Shown piece after piece: positions 28,776-37,829 of a DNA stretch of 64,000 nt; the stretch's first letter is position 1, and each line of letters opens with the position of its first letter. The stretch is taken from the NCBI GenBank assembly GCA_963575745.1, contig CAUYUJ010001361.1, positions 38,112 through 102,111 on the forward strand, read 5' to 3'. The DNA is from Prorocentrum cordatum. Its lineage: Eukaryota; Sar; Dinophyceae; Prorocentrales; Prorocentraceae. Made by a program: the position numbers and the translations under genes. Below the pieces are notes generated by a model, which had not been told where the DNA came from, did no database searches, and was given only the letters and a program-made list of their open reading frames with translations.

Positions 28776-29450
28776 AGTAGAGTATATACGTAGAGTGCAG
28801 CAGAAGAGTAAAGCAACGCAAAGTCGGGTAGAGTAGAGCCGGGGAACCGTAGAGTAGAGTAGGTTAGGAGTAGAGTAGGAGTAGAGAAGTGCATTTTCGG
28901 ATCTTATACACATACACATGAATATATGCTACAGTAGAGAAGAGCACAACATGTTTGTGTAGGGCAGGGCAGGGTCGGATAGGTGAGGTTTGAATAGAGT
29001 AGGGTAGATTTGAGGTCTTCACAGCAGAGCATGGTTTCTTGTATCCGAGAGCCGGATGTACTAGACCAGCGAAGAGGAAATGAGAGTAGAGTTGTTCATG
29101 CTAGAGTAGAGTGTGGTAGGAGTAAAGTAGAGCAGAGTAGAGTCGAGTAGGTTAGGGTAGGGTCGGGTAAAGTAGAGTAGGGTGCAGCAGGACGTATTAA
29201 GGCAGAGTGGGCTCGATGGTAGAGTGGAGGCCAGCATAATGTCATGTACTCGAGTAGATCAGAGTAGAGTGGTACCTAGAGTGGAGCAGAGTAGTAATAC
29301 ATAATAATCGAATCTGTATTGAACTAGACTGGGGTAGAACAGGTTAAGGTAGGACAGGGTAGGGTAGGGCAGAGTATAGTATGGTAGAGTCGAGCAGGGC
29401 TGAGTAGTGTATGGCAGATGGCAGTAGGGCGGAGTAGAGTAATGAAAATT
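28776..29450. repeat. TAGAG pentanucleotide satellite, left block
   Basis: Degenerate AGTAG/TAGAG/GCAGAG pentamers over ~675 bp. The same satellite resumes at 35291, so the retroelement between appears to sit inside it. Confidence 0.9.
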
Positions 29451-29532
29451 ACGGAGTAATTGAAGAACCTGGCATTCCCCTAGCGCCCCAACCATGGAGG
29501 GTAGGGGGGGCTTCGCGTGTCATGCCGAGGGC

Positions 29533-29554
29533 GCCGTAGCCATTTTGGCTCAAG
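29533..29554 (+). other. exact dinoflagellate spliced leader (DinoSL) in genomic DNA
   Basis: All 22 positions match the published DinoSL consensus D-CCGTAGCC...GGCTCAAG, with G at the variable first base. It is not an SL RNA gene: the next bases are CTGCTC rather than a GT splice donor. It is therefore a relic of a trans-spliced RNA copied back into DNA. Confidence 0.95.
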
Positions 29555-29570
29555 CTGCTCCCGGACACAG

Positions 29571-29628
29571 CCCTCCTGCTCTTCCTCTCTTACTTCTCTT
29601 CTTTCCCATTCCATCGCGGTCTTGCCAG
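29571..29628 (+). promoter_or_regulatory. candidate trans-splice acceptor (pyrimidine tract plus AG)
   Basis: A C/T-rich stretch (29571-29612) is followed by CTTGCCAG at 29621-29628, 16 nt before the ORF1 ATG. It could receive a new SL if this copy is transcribed, replacing the relic leader. Confidence 0.5.
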
Positions 29629-29644
29629 GTGGGGTGCACGTGCG

Positions 29645-31159
29645 ATGGCGCTGTTCCCTACGAGGGCCGAGGCCATGGCGTGGCAAAGCATCAGCGAGCT
29701 GGTCACATGGGCCGGCCTCAACATCGACGCTTTCAAGGCCTTCGAGGAAGTCGTGGGCCATCTTGGGAGCAACATCCGAAACGTCGCACTCCTCCCGGCC
29801 GATACGATCGTTGCGGCGGGAACGTACGCCAAGCTCAATGGCGCAGCGCTCCACCCAATTCAGATCGTGCAGTGGGGGCTTGTGTGGCGCCTGGCGCGCC
29901 GGATCGCCCTCACAGCCGAGGGGGGCCCGGCAGCGTGGGATGACTACATCGATGTGGACCCGTTCGCGCCGCCGCCGGCCTCGACGGCGCCGCCGGCCGC
30001 CCCGGCTGCCGCAGCAGCCAAGGGCCGCATCGTGAAGATGGCAGAGGTGTTGGACCAAGGCGACGCCTCGGAGATTCCTCTCGCGGACGACAACATGCAC
30101 ATCAAGTGGAGCCAGAACTACGGAGCACTCACTGGCGGTGAGCAGCCGGTGCCAGAGGACCAGCCGTCGCTCGAGCAGCTCACGGCGCTGGATCACCGGA
30201 CCCGCGAGCTCCACTCCACGCCATACGCCGATTTCGGCGTTTTCGGGCCCTTCGACCGCAAGGTCCGGCGGAACATGAAGTTCCGGGCGTGGCTCCCGCT
30301 GCCTGGGGGCGGGTGGATGGCCCGGGAGCTCCCGGGCCCGGCGAATTTCGAGCAATGGCAGGCGGCCTGGCGGGTCTTCGCCACGGCCTGCCTGATGCTC
30401 GGAATCGTCGCCAGGGCCGCGCTCGACGGAAACGCCCGCCACATCGAGAGGCTGAGCGCGCTGTGGCCGGAGGCTTGGCACCTCGTCTACATGGCGGACG
30501 ACAAGCTCCGTTGTGACCACATCGAGCGCCTTCGCCGCACGGTGCGTGCGGATCTTTCTGCGGGGAAGCCCGCGCCGAGGGAGTGGGACCCGGCCAAGCC
30601 GTGGACTGCCCTCTTCTACCTGGCGACGGCCGACAGGGACTACTGGAACGACCAGGTCACGAACCCGGCGACGGCCTGGGCGGCCAAAGGTGGCAAGGGC
30701 GTCCCATTGGACCCAGACGAGCGGCTCGTCGTGCGGATCCTTCCGGGTGGCGCCAGCGCAGTCGCGCCTACCGGCTGGGGTCGCTACGCCGCCCGGGCAG
30801 ACGGGCGCGCCGGCCGGCCCGCCTCGCCGCCGGCCCGCCAGGAGCGCTCCCGCAGCCGCCGGGCGCGCTCCCCGCCGCGCAGCGGCCACCGCGGGCAGCA
30901 GAGGAGCCGCTCGCCCCGCCGCTGGGGCGAGGAGCGCGAGAAGCAGGTATGCTTCCAGTTCTCCAAGGGCTTCGGCGCCTGCCGCCTGGCCGCGCCAGGC
31001 TCGAGGTGCCCCGCCGGGAGGCGGCACGTCTGCCATGTGTGCTTCTCTCCGAACCACGCCGGGCACGAGAAGAAGTGCCAGGGCTGCGGCGGCAAGGGCG
31101 CAGACAAGGGCGGCTCCGGCGGCAGCAAGGGCCGCGGGGGCAAGCGGCGGAAGGGGTAG
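29645..31159 (+). CDS. retroelement ORF1, Gag-like with RS region and Cys/His cluster
   Basis: A 504-residue protein whose ATG follows the SL relic by 90 nt. The N-terminal ~390 residues have no motif that I can name; Trp-rich segments (WSQNY, FRAWLPLPGGGW, ACLMLG) suggest a folded domain. Residues ~398-428 are Arg/Ser/Pro-rich (RSRSPRR type). Residues 436-478 hold an ordered Cys/His cluster: C436, C446, C455, H461, C463, C466, H471, H474, C478, resembling the CCCH-type knuckles that accompany Gag-like proteins. The C-terminus is Gly/Lys-rich. Role inferred: binding and packaging of element RNA. ORF2 lies in the -1 frame relative to ORF1. Confidence 0.78.
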   Translation: MALFPTRAEAMAWQSISELVTWAGLNIDAFKAFEEVVGHLGSNIRNVALLPADTIVAAGTYAKLNGAALHPIQIVQWGLVWRLARRIALTAEGGPAAWDDYIDVDPFAPPPASTAPPAAPAAAAAKGRIVKMAEVLDQGDASEIPLADDNMHIKWSQNYGALTGGEQPVPEDQPSLEQLTALDHRTRELHSTPYADFGVFGPFDRKVRRNMKFRAWLPLPGGGWMARELPGPANFEQWQAAWRVFATACLMLGIVARAALDGNARHIERLSALWPEAWHLVYMADDKLRCDHIERLRRTVRADLSAGKPAPREWDPAKPWTALFYLATADRDYWNDQVTNPATAWAAKGGKGVPLDPDERLVVRILPGGASAVAPTGWGRYAARADGRAGRPASPPARQERSRSRRARSPPRSGHRGQQRSRSPRRWGEEREKQVCFQFSKGFGACRLAAPGSRCPAGRRHVCHVCFSPNHAGHEKKCQGCGGKGADKGGSGGSKGRGGKRRKG

Positions 31160-31932
31160 ACCCCTGCAGCGGCCTCGCGGGGGTGGTGGATGCACCGCGC
31201 GCAGGCCCCCGTGAGGTCGGAGTACCTACTGCGCCCAGCCCAGGCGTGGCCGCCGCGCCCCTGGGCTGCCTTTCACTACAAGGACACGCTTCTCTGGCCG
31301 AGGGTAGCGGGCAACTGGGGGCGCCAGCGGCGCCCGGCCCACCTCGAGAAGCGATGCTGGCCGAACCTTGGTCCCTGTTTCCGCCGAAAGTTGCGCTCCT
31401 CGAGACGCACCCGTCCAAGGAGGCTTTCTGGCAGCGGCGATCGTTCGCCTTCCACCACTGGCTGTCGGGCTCCGCGGATTGCAACATCGGTGAGGCCGTC
31501 GTGGCAGAGGCCTCGAAGGTCGGGCTGGCTGCCGCCCACTTCTGGCACGACGCGGCCAGAGCGAGGTTCGACGGCCTGCGGGCGGATCTCGCGTCGGGGG
31601 ACGCCGACGGCTTCCACGGCGGCGCCCCCGGTGGCGCCCCCGAGGCAGCCGCCCGCGCAGCAGCGCTAGTCTCGCCCCTGGGAGCCGCGGCAGCGTCTGC
31701 CTCGAGGCGCCTGCTGGCCCAGGCGACCCGCACTGTCGAGATCAAACCAGGCGCGGCGCTGGGGCTCGTAGACTGGCCGCGGCAGGACGCCCACGTCGCG
31801 ACGTTCCCGTTGTGCCGCTGGGACGTGGACAGCGGACTGCGCGTGTCGATCCGAGGCTGGCTCCCGGGGCTCGCCTCCCTTGCTGGGGAGTGTCAGCACG
31901 ATTGGCGCCCGCCGTCAACGTTGTCAGCCTAG
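31160..31932 (+). pseudogene. probable N-terminal part of ORF2, ended by in-frame TAG
   Basis: The ORF2 frame is already open from 30583, overlapping ORF1, and continues past the ORF1 stop. From about 31350 it looks like protein (KVALLETHPSKEAFWQRRSF, FHHWLSGSADCNIGEAV). It stops at TAG 31930-31932 in the same frame as the RT, and the text after the stop (LLCDQYARLVVRVWQL) reads on smoothly. A single nonsense mutation, or readthrough, would explain this. No domain is recognised. Confidence 0.5.
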
Positions 31933-31959
31933 GGGCGCGCCAACAGCGCGTACCCGCGC

Positions 31960-34344
31960 TTGTTGTGCGACCAGTACGCCAGACTGGTGGTGCGGGTGTG
32001 GCAGCTCACGATCCGAGCCGAGTGGGCCCACTGGGAGTGCATGCTGGCCCGGGGGCGCCCGCGCCCGCGGGCAGTCTCGCTGCCGGCCGCCCAGCCGCCG
32101 CCGCCCTCCGGGCTCGCTGGCCAGCCGTCGCGCAAAGCAGCGAGGGAGATGGAGAACCGCACTTTCCCCGGCGGCATGCGCTGTCCTGCGCGGGCCGTGG
32201 GTCTCAATCCTGGCCTTGCTAGGGCTGGGTCGGCGGCGCGGGCGGCCTTCTCCGCGTTCGTGGAGGAGCGGCCGGACGCGCTGGGCGTCGTCGACATGCT
32301 GGGCAACCCCAAGTACGAGGGCCCTCCGGAGGAGAGCGTCGCAGACCTGCGCCGTCGATTCCGGTTTGTTTTCGGCGCCCCGGAAGAGCGGCAGTTGTCT
32401 TACGAGCTCGGCCGGCGCTCCCCCCTGCAGGGCGCCCTCATTCAGACGTGGCTCGAGGCCGCGGGCGACGCGGAGAGCCAGCTCCAGGACTGGATAGAGC
32501 AAGGCGTCCCGCTCGGCATTGAGAAGCCGATTGTTCCATGCGGGATTTTCCCTCCCGTGGAGCCGACCGCGTCGGACAGGCACCTGCTGACGCTGGAGGA
32601 GGCCTTGTCGACTGGAGTTGGCAATTACTCGAGCCTCGACGACAGCCCGGCGGATGCCGAGGCGGAGCTCGACAGGCTAGAGGGGAACGGCTTCTTCTTC
32701 ATTTTCGAGGAGGCGGAGGCCTTGAAACGCTTTCCGGATGGCTCCGTTGCCAGGCTCGCATTGATCCTGAAGCAGAAGGGCGACGGGAGCGTGAAACGCC
32801 GCATCATAATCGATATGTTGCGGGGCGGGCAGAATGCCAGAGCGACAGTCCCAGAGAGGCCGGTGCGTCCGCGCGTCGCGGATGTCATCGACGACCTTCG
32901 GGCGATGGTCCCGCCAGCGCCGGCGATGGAAAACAGCGTGCTGCTGGCATCTGCTGACATGCGGGACGCCTATCAGCACTTCCGTGTCCATCCCGCCGAG
33001 TTGCGACACTGTCTGACACGGGATTGGCGCTCAGCAGTTGTCATGGTGTGGGTGATGATGTCGTTCGGGCTAAAATCCGCGCCGCTGCTGTGGGTGCGGC
33101 TGGCTGCGGCGATGGCCCGGCTGATCCAAGGCATGTATATCCCCGGCGAGGCCCGCCTGCAGCTGTACATGGACGACCCGTTGTGGGCCCTGACAGGGTC
33201 GCCATACACGCAAAGATTTTGTCTTGCTATGGGAATCTGGACATTCATTGCTTTCGGAGTGTCGCTCTCGTGGGGCAAAGGCCAGATGGGGGCCCTCGTA
33301 GAGTGGGTCGGCGTGTCCATCGATGCTTCGACGGCCATGATTGAACAGACTGTGCGGCTCACGGTATTGGACAAATTTCTTGCCGAGCTGACCGCCGAAA
33401 CTTCTCATTGCAATGGGGCAAGTATGATCGGCCTCCGAAGGCTACGTCAGCTGGTCGGCAAGCTGTCCTGGGCAGCCGGGGTCCTCCCTAGGACCAGGTG
33501 GGCTGTCAATATTCTGTGGGCTGTCGTTTCCCCTGCTGCCCGTGACGCCGCGTCCGGCGCAGAGGAGAGGCGACGAACTCAGCGCCGGGACCGGCGGCCG
33601 AAGGGCCATCTTGTGGACGCTCGAAGAGGCCGCTTGGCATTTACCTGGTTGCTCACTGTCTGGCAGGGCTGCCGCACCGCCAGGGTGCGCGAGGTCTGCT
33701 TGCACCCGGGGCCGCCCAGGTTCTCGATTACCACGGATGCTTCTCCTTGGGGCATCGGGGCTACGCTGTTCGACAACAGCGCCGGCATCATTATCGAGTA
33801 CATTGCCTCCGATTTAAGCGCCGCTGATGTGACGCAACTGGGAATCGCCATCGGCTCGTCCACTGCGCAGGCAGTTGCTGAATTTTTGGCGATACTTGTC
33901 TCTACCAGAGCATGGGCACATTTCTTGAAAGGTGCGGCAGCTACCCTCGACCTCCGTGTCGATTCCATGGCTGCACAGGGTGTGGCGCAGAAGCTTTCGT
34001 CCCCGAACAAGGTCTTGAATTTCATGGCGGCCGAGCTCGCGGCCACGCTCGAGCTCGCCAGAATATCGAACCTGACCGTCGTTCACATTTCAGGCGCTGT
34101 CAACACAGTGGCTGACTGGCTAAGCCGTTTAACGGCCCCCGCGGACCAGCGGGGGCAGGACTGCAGCGGCCGCGTCTGCAAGGCGAAGAACAGGAAGGTC
34201 AAGAACAGGGACGCCGACTTCTACAACCTCCCGTCCCCCGTCCTCCACCCGGACATGTGGGGCTACGCGGAAAACTCCCAGGTGGGCTCAACGGCGTGGT
34301 CTTCATTGCACCTCCGGGGCGGCACCGGCCAAGAGTTCCAGTAG
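31960..34344 (+). CDS. retroelement ORF2: reverse transcriptase and RNase H
   Basis: A 794-codon frame numbered from a TTG; the first ATG is at 32041. The N-terminal ~240 residues have no known domain. Reverse transcriptase: KRRIIIDML near 280, motif A ASADMRDAYQHF (Asp333), motif B MSFGLKSAP, motif C YMDD at 403-406 (33166-33177), and a WGKGQ...EWVGVSID motif D/E region. RNase H: TTDAS with Asp593, Glu641 in AVAEF, Asp668 in RVDSM, and Asp719 in TVADWLSR. All four acidic residues are present. No integrase, protease or recombinase follows. The YMDD box plus ADWLSR ending fits Gypsy/DIRS-like RTs and is unlike the LINE at 17.6-24.5 kb, so two unrelated retroelement types are present. Confidence 0.9.
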   Translation: MLCDQYARLVVRVWQLTIRAEWAHWECMLARGRPRPRAVSLPAAQPPPPSGLAGQPSRKAAREMENRTFPGGMRCPARAVGLNPGLARAGSAARAAFSAFVEERPDALGVVDMLGNPKYEGPPEESVADLRRRFRFVFGAPEERQLSYELGRRSPLQGALIQTWLEAAGDAESQLQDWIEQGVPLGIEKPIVPCGIFPPVEPTASDRHLLTLEEALSTGVGNYSSLDDSPADAEAELDRLEGNGFFFIFEEAEALKRFPDGSVARLALILKQKGDGSVKRRIIIDMLRGGQNARATVPERPVRPRVADVIDDLRAMVPPAPAMENSVLLASADMRDAYQHFRVHPAELRHCLTRDWRSAVVMVWVMMSFGLKSAPLLWVRLAAAMARLIQGMYIPGEARLQLYMDDPLWALTGSPYTQRFCLAMGIWTFIAFGVSLSWGKGQMGALVEWVGVSIDASTAMIEQTVRLTVLDKFLAELTAETSHCNGASMIGLRRLRQLVGKLSWAAGVLPRTRWAVNILWAVVSPAARDAASGAEERRRTQRRDRRPKGHLVDARRGRLAFTWLLTVWQGCRTARVREVCLHPGPPRFSITTDASPWGIGATLFDNSAGIIIEYIASDLSAADVTQLGIAIGSSTAQAVAEFLAILVSTRAWAHFLKGAAATLDLRVDSMAAQGVAQKLSSPNKVLNFMAAELAATLELARISNLTVVHISGAVNTVADWLSRLTAPADQRGQDCSGRVCKAKNRKVKNRDADFYNLPSPVLHPDMWGYAENSQVGSTAWSSLHLRGGTGQEFQ

Positions 34345-35290
34345 GGACGGCCTGGGGTGCCCGTGTCCAGAGTGGAGGTCCACGCGTAATGCGCCTGGTA
34401 CCGGCCGACGGCCAGTGGTATTAGCGGCGCGCCTCCGGTGCGGTGCCGGCCGGCAGCCATGGGCACCTGTGCACTTGAGGAGACACACGCCGCTTGTATA
34501 TAATTTTATATTTTCTTGTCGCCTGAGCCCGGGGCCATTGTCGTATTTTTCCTTCTTGCAGAGTCGTTGGGGTTGCGATGCGCGACACGGCGCCCAAAGA
34601 GAGGCGGCGCTGGCGCTTGGCCCGCAGATTTTTTGAAAACCGCATCGACCTCGGGACTTCTCCCCCCTGATCCTCCTTGCAGTTCCTCCTCGCCCGCCCC
34701 CTCCCCCCTCGAGTGGCCAGAATCGGCCGCGCGGCCGGAACGAGCTACAGTTCGGCCAGGCGGCGGGTGCGCAGAGGAGGGCCACCGGCACATCTGGCAG
34801 CAGCGTGAATGTCACAGAGTCGGTGCGGGCCCCGCCCTCCCTCTTCGTCATCATCACCTCCTCCCTTTTTTTTTTTTTTTTTTTTCTTCTTCCTCTTTGC
34901 ACCGCCACTCGCAACCGTTTAGGTGCCACGGAGCCTCTGACGCGCTGCCGGCCTCATGCAATTGCCGCTTGCATGTTCTGGGCCTCGCGCAGGGCGGAGG
35001 CCGGAGGCCGTCCGTGCAGCGCCGTGGAGGCCGTGCTGGGCGTCACGCCGTCTCCGCTGCGATGCCGGCTTAGAGCCAGAGGTGTCTTGCGCACGCTGTG
35101 GAGGCCATGCCGGCAATCTGCCCTGCTGAGCCGAACTCAGCGGCTGCGACCGTGCTTTAGTGCACGCGGTGTCGCTTCCCCGGCAGCGCGCGGCTCAGTT
35201 GGCTCTCATTGCTTCTGGTGCGGTGCCGGCCATGGAGAAAAAGAAGGGATGGGCGGGCGGGTCTTGTCTGCGCTGGGAATGGGAAGGTTT
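34345..35290. other. retroelement 3' region, boundary unresolved
   Basis: Non-coding. GGTGCGGTGCCGGCC occurs twice (about 34438 and 35216). A ~20-T run lies at 34866-34885. I see no poly(A), LTR or clear target duplication. Confidence 0.5.
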
Positions 35291-35880
35291 GGCAGAGTAG
35301 AGCAGTGCAGAGTAGAGTGGGGTAGATGGCAGAGTTAGAATCGGATGCATTCTAGTAGAATATAACCGAGGAGAGGTGAACACAATAGAGTATTTCAGGA
35401 GTTGAATTGGATATAGTAGGGCCTACTCGATTAGAGTATGAGAAAGTCGGAGTAGAGTAGAGCAGAGCAGGAGTATCATACATGTGAGTAGGTGAGGTTA
35501 TGGTAGGCTAGAGTAGAGTATAGTATGAGTAAAGTAGAGTATCGCAGAGTAGGGTATTTGGTAACGCTCAGTCGGGTATACTGTAATCGAGTATAGTGGA
35601 CCAGAGTATAGAGTACAGGACATCACATGATAATAGAGCAGAGCAGGTGTATATTATGTTTGAATCGGAGGAGAGTCGAGTAGAGTAGTGTAGAGTAGAA
35701 TCGAGCAGAGTAGAGTAGAGTAGGTTAGGGTAGGGTCGTGCAGGGTATAGTGGACTAGGGTACAGTGAAGCAGAGTAGAGTAGAGAAGAGTAGAGAAGAG
35801 TACAGTAGAGTAGAGTAGGGTAGATGGTAGAGTACGGTCGAGTAACATCGAGTGGAGTAGAGCAGAGCGGAGTCGAGTCT
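35291..35880. repeat. TAGAG pentanucleotide satellite, right block
   Basis: Same degenerate pentamer as 28776-29450. Then a short CAGTCTAGTC-like tract to ~35935. Confidence 0.9.
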
Positions 35881-35935
35881 TTCCCAGTGCAGTCTAGTCT
35901 GTTGCAGTCCGTTCTAGTCCATTGCAATCCAGTCT

Positions 35936-36089
35936 TCTGATATACTTGGAGTCTGCGCCGTTTGATCGTGTTTTTCCCAACCATGCTGTGGTGTTGGGTC
36001 CTCGTTTCGAAGAGACGCTCCACGCGTTCTCCTCCTTCCTCCCTCCTCCTCCCCTTCCTCACTCCTCCTTGCATTTTACCCACCCAGTA
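35936..36089. other. spacer, no feature
   Basis: Contains a short CTCCTC patch; nothing else recognised. Confidence 0.4.
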
Positions 36090-36111
36090 CAGCGTTTCGT
36101 GGCTCCATAGG

Positions 36112-37446
36112 GAGCTCCACCGACGGCCCCAGTGGCAGGGTTCGCATGGCGGCCCCGCTCCATTTTGGCACACCCCCCACACGGTTCGTGGCCCCACAGG
36201 GAGCTCCACCGAAGGCCCCAGTGGCAGGGTTCGCATGGCGGCCCAGCCCCATTTTGGCGCACGCCTCACACTGTTTTTGGCCCCACAGGGAGCTCCACCG
36301 AAGGCCCCAGTGACAGGGTTCGCATGGCGGCCCCGCTTCATTTTGGCGCACGCCTCACACTGTTCGTGGCCCCACAGGGAGCTCTATCGAAGGCCCCAGT
36401 GGCAGGGTTCGCATGGCGGCCCAGCCCCATTTTGGCGCACGCCTCACACTGTTTTTGGCCCCACATGGAGCTCCACCGAAGGCCCCAGTGACAGGGTTCG
36501 CATGGCGGCCCCGCCCCATTTTGGCGCACGCTTCACACGTTTCGTGGCCCCACAGGGAGCTCCACCGAAGGCCCCAGTGGCAGGGTTCGCATGGCGGCCC
36601 CGCTCCATTTTGGCACACCCCCCACACGGTTCGTGGCCCCACAGGGAGCTCCACCGAAGGCCCCAGTGGCAGGGTTCGAATGGCGGCCCAGCCCCATTGT
36701 GGCGCATCCCTCACACGGTTCGTGGCCCCATAGGGAGCTCCACCGAAGGCCCCAGTGGCAGGGTTCGCATGGCGGCCCCGCCCCATTTTGGCGCACGCCT
36801 CACACTGTTTTTGGCCCCACATGGAGCTCCACCGAAGGCCCCAGTGACAGGGTTCGCATGGCGGCCCCGCGCCATTTTGGCGCACGCCTCACGCGGTTCG
36901 TGGCCCCATAGGGAGCTCCACCGAAGGCCCCAGTGGCAGGGTTCGTATGGCGGCCCCGCCCCATTTTGGCGCACGCCTCACGCGGTTCGTGGCCCCATAT
37001 GGAGCTCCACCGAAGGCCCCAGTGGCAGGGTTCGCATGGCGGCCCCGCCCCATTTTGGCACACCCCCCACACGGTTCGTGGCCCCACAGGGAGCTCCACC
37101 GAAGGCCCCAGTGGCAGGGTTCGCATGGCGGCCCCGCCCCATTTTGGCGCACGCCTCACGCGGTTCGTGGCCCCATGCGGAGCTCCACCGAAGGCCCCAG
37201 TGGCAGGGTTCGCATGGCGGCCCCGCCCCATTGTGGCGCATCCCTCACGCGGTTCGTGGCCCCACAGGGAGCTCCACCGAAGGCCCCAGTGACAGGGTTC
37301 GTATGGCGGCCCCGCCCCATTTTGGCGCATCCCTCACGCGGTTCGTGGCCCCATAGGGAGCTCCACCGAAGGCCCCAGTGGCAGGGTTCGAATGGCGGCC
37401 CCGCCCCACTGTGGCGCATACCTCACACGGTTCGTAGCCCCATTGG
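36112..37446. repeat. 89-bp satellite, 15 complete copies without indels
   Basis: GAGCTCCACCGAAGGCCCCA starts units every 89 bp from 36112 to 37358. A partial copy precedes at 36090 and a decayed one follows at 37447. All 15 are exactly 89 bp and differ only by substitutions. 89 is not a multiple of 3 and the unit has almost no stops, so a 464-codon frame (35962-37356) and many minus-strand frames are open. These repeat every 89 residues and are not taken as genes. Confidence 0.97.
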
Positions 37447-37554
37447 GAATTCTCCCTGTTTCGTCCCTCCGGCCCTGCGGTTCTCACGCTTGCGTATGAT
37501 TGGTTCCTTCGCCATGATAATTCTTCATGCGTGGTATGTTTATGTCTATGCACA

Positions 37555-37710
37555 CATACACACATATATATATATTTTTAATTTTTTTTCTATATATATA
37601 TATATTATATATGTATATGTTATATGTATAGTAGTAATATATATTGATATCTATATATATATATAATATATATATATAGATTTGTATATTACACACATAC
37701 ACTATACATA
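37555..37710. repeat. TA-rich microsatellite
   Basis: ATATAT runs with TATG and ACAC patches. Confidence 0.9.
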
Positions 37711-37829
37711 TAACGGCGAACCGGGTCAGGGGCCGGGGCGTGGAGGGGACCCCGGACACAAAAAAAAAACAAACAACAAAAAAAACAAAATGTGGGCTCC
37801 GGGGGGCCCGGAGGCTCGTCGGGGCTTGC

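Larger units (their letters stand above)
29533..34344 (+). mobile_element. spliced-leader-tagged Gag / RT-RNase H retroelement
   Basis: A retroelement beginning with an exact DinoSL. It encodes a Gag-like ORF1 and an RT/RNase H ORF2. The right end is not defined; it lies between the ORF2 stop (34344) and the return of the TAGAG satellite (~35290). No long terminal repeats, integrase, protease or tyrosine recombinase were seen. RNase H ending in ADWLSR and the YMDD box place the RT with LTR/DIRS-type elements rather than LINEs. Because it starts with SL and has satellite on both sides, it may be a retrotransposed copy of a trans-spliced mRNA. Confidence 0.8.

Noticed and set aside
34861-34890. 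T run as reverse-strand poly(A) of a retroposed mRNA
   Set aside because: It is embedded in CTT/CCT-rich simple sequence with no gene or target duplication next to it.
29492-35237. CCATGGAG at 29492-29499 and 35230-35237 as a target duplication of the SL-tagged element
   Set aside because: Only 8 bp, and it would put 33 nt before the SL, which does not fit an SL-headed cDNA.
35962-37356. 464-codon plus-strand open frame and many minus-strand frames
   Set aside because: They are translations of the 89-bp satellite and repeat every 89 residues; no independent coding signal.
36112-37446. CRISPR-like array
   Set aside because: Whole 89-bp units are tandem with no unique spacers, and the genome is eukaryotic.
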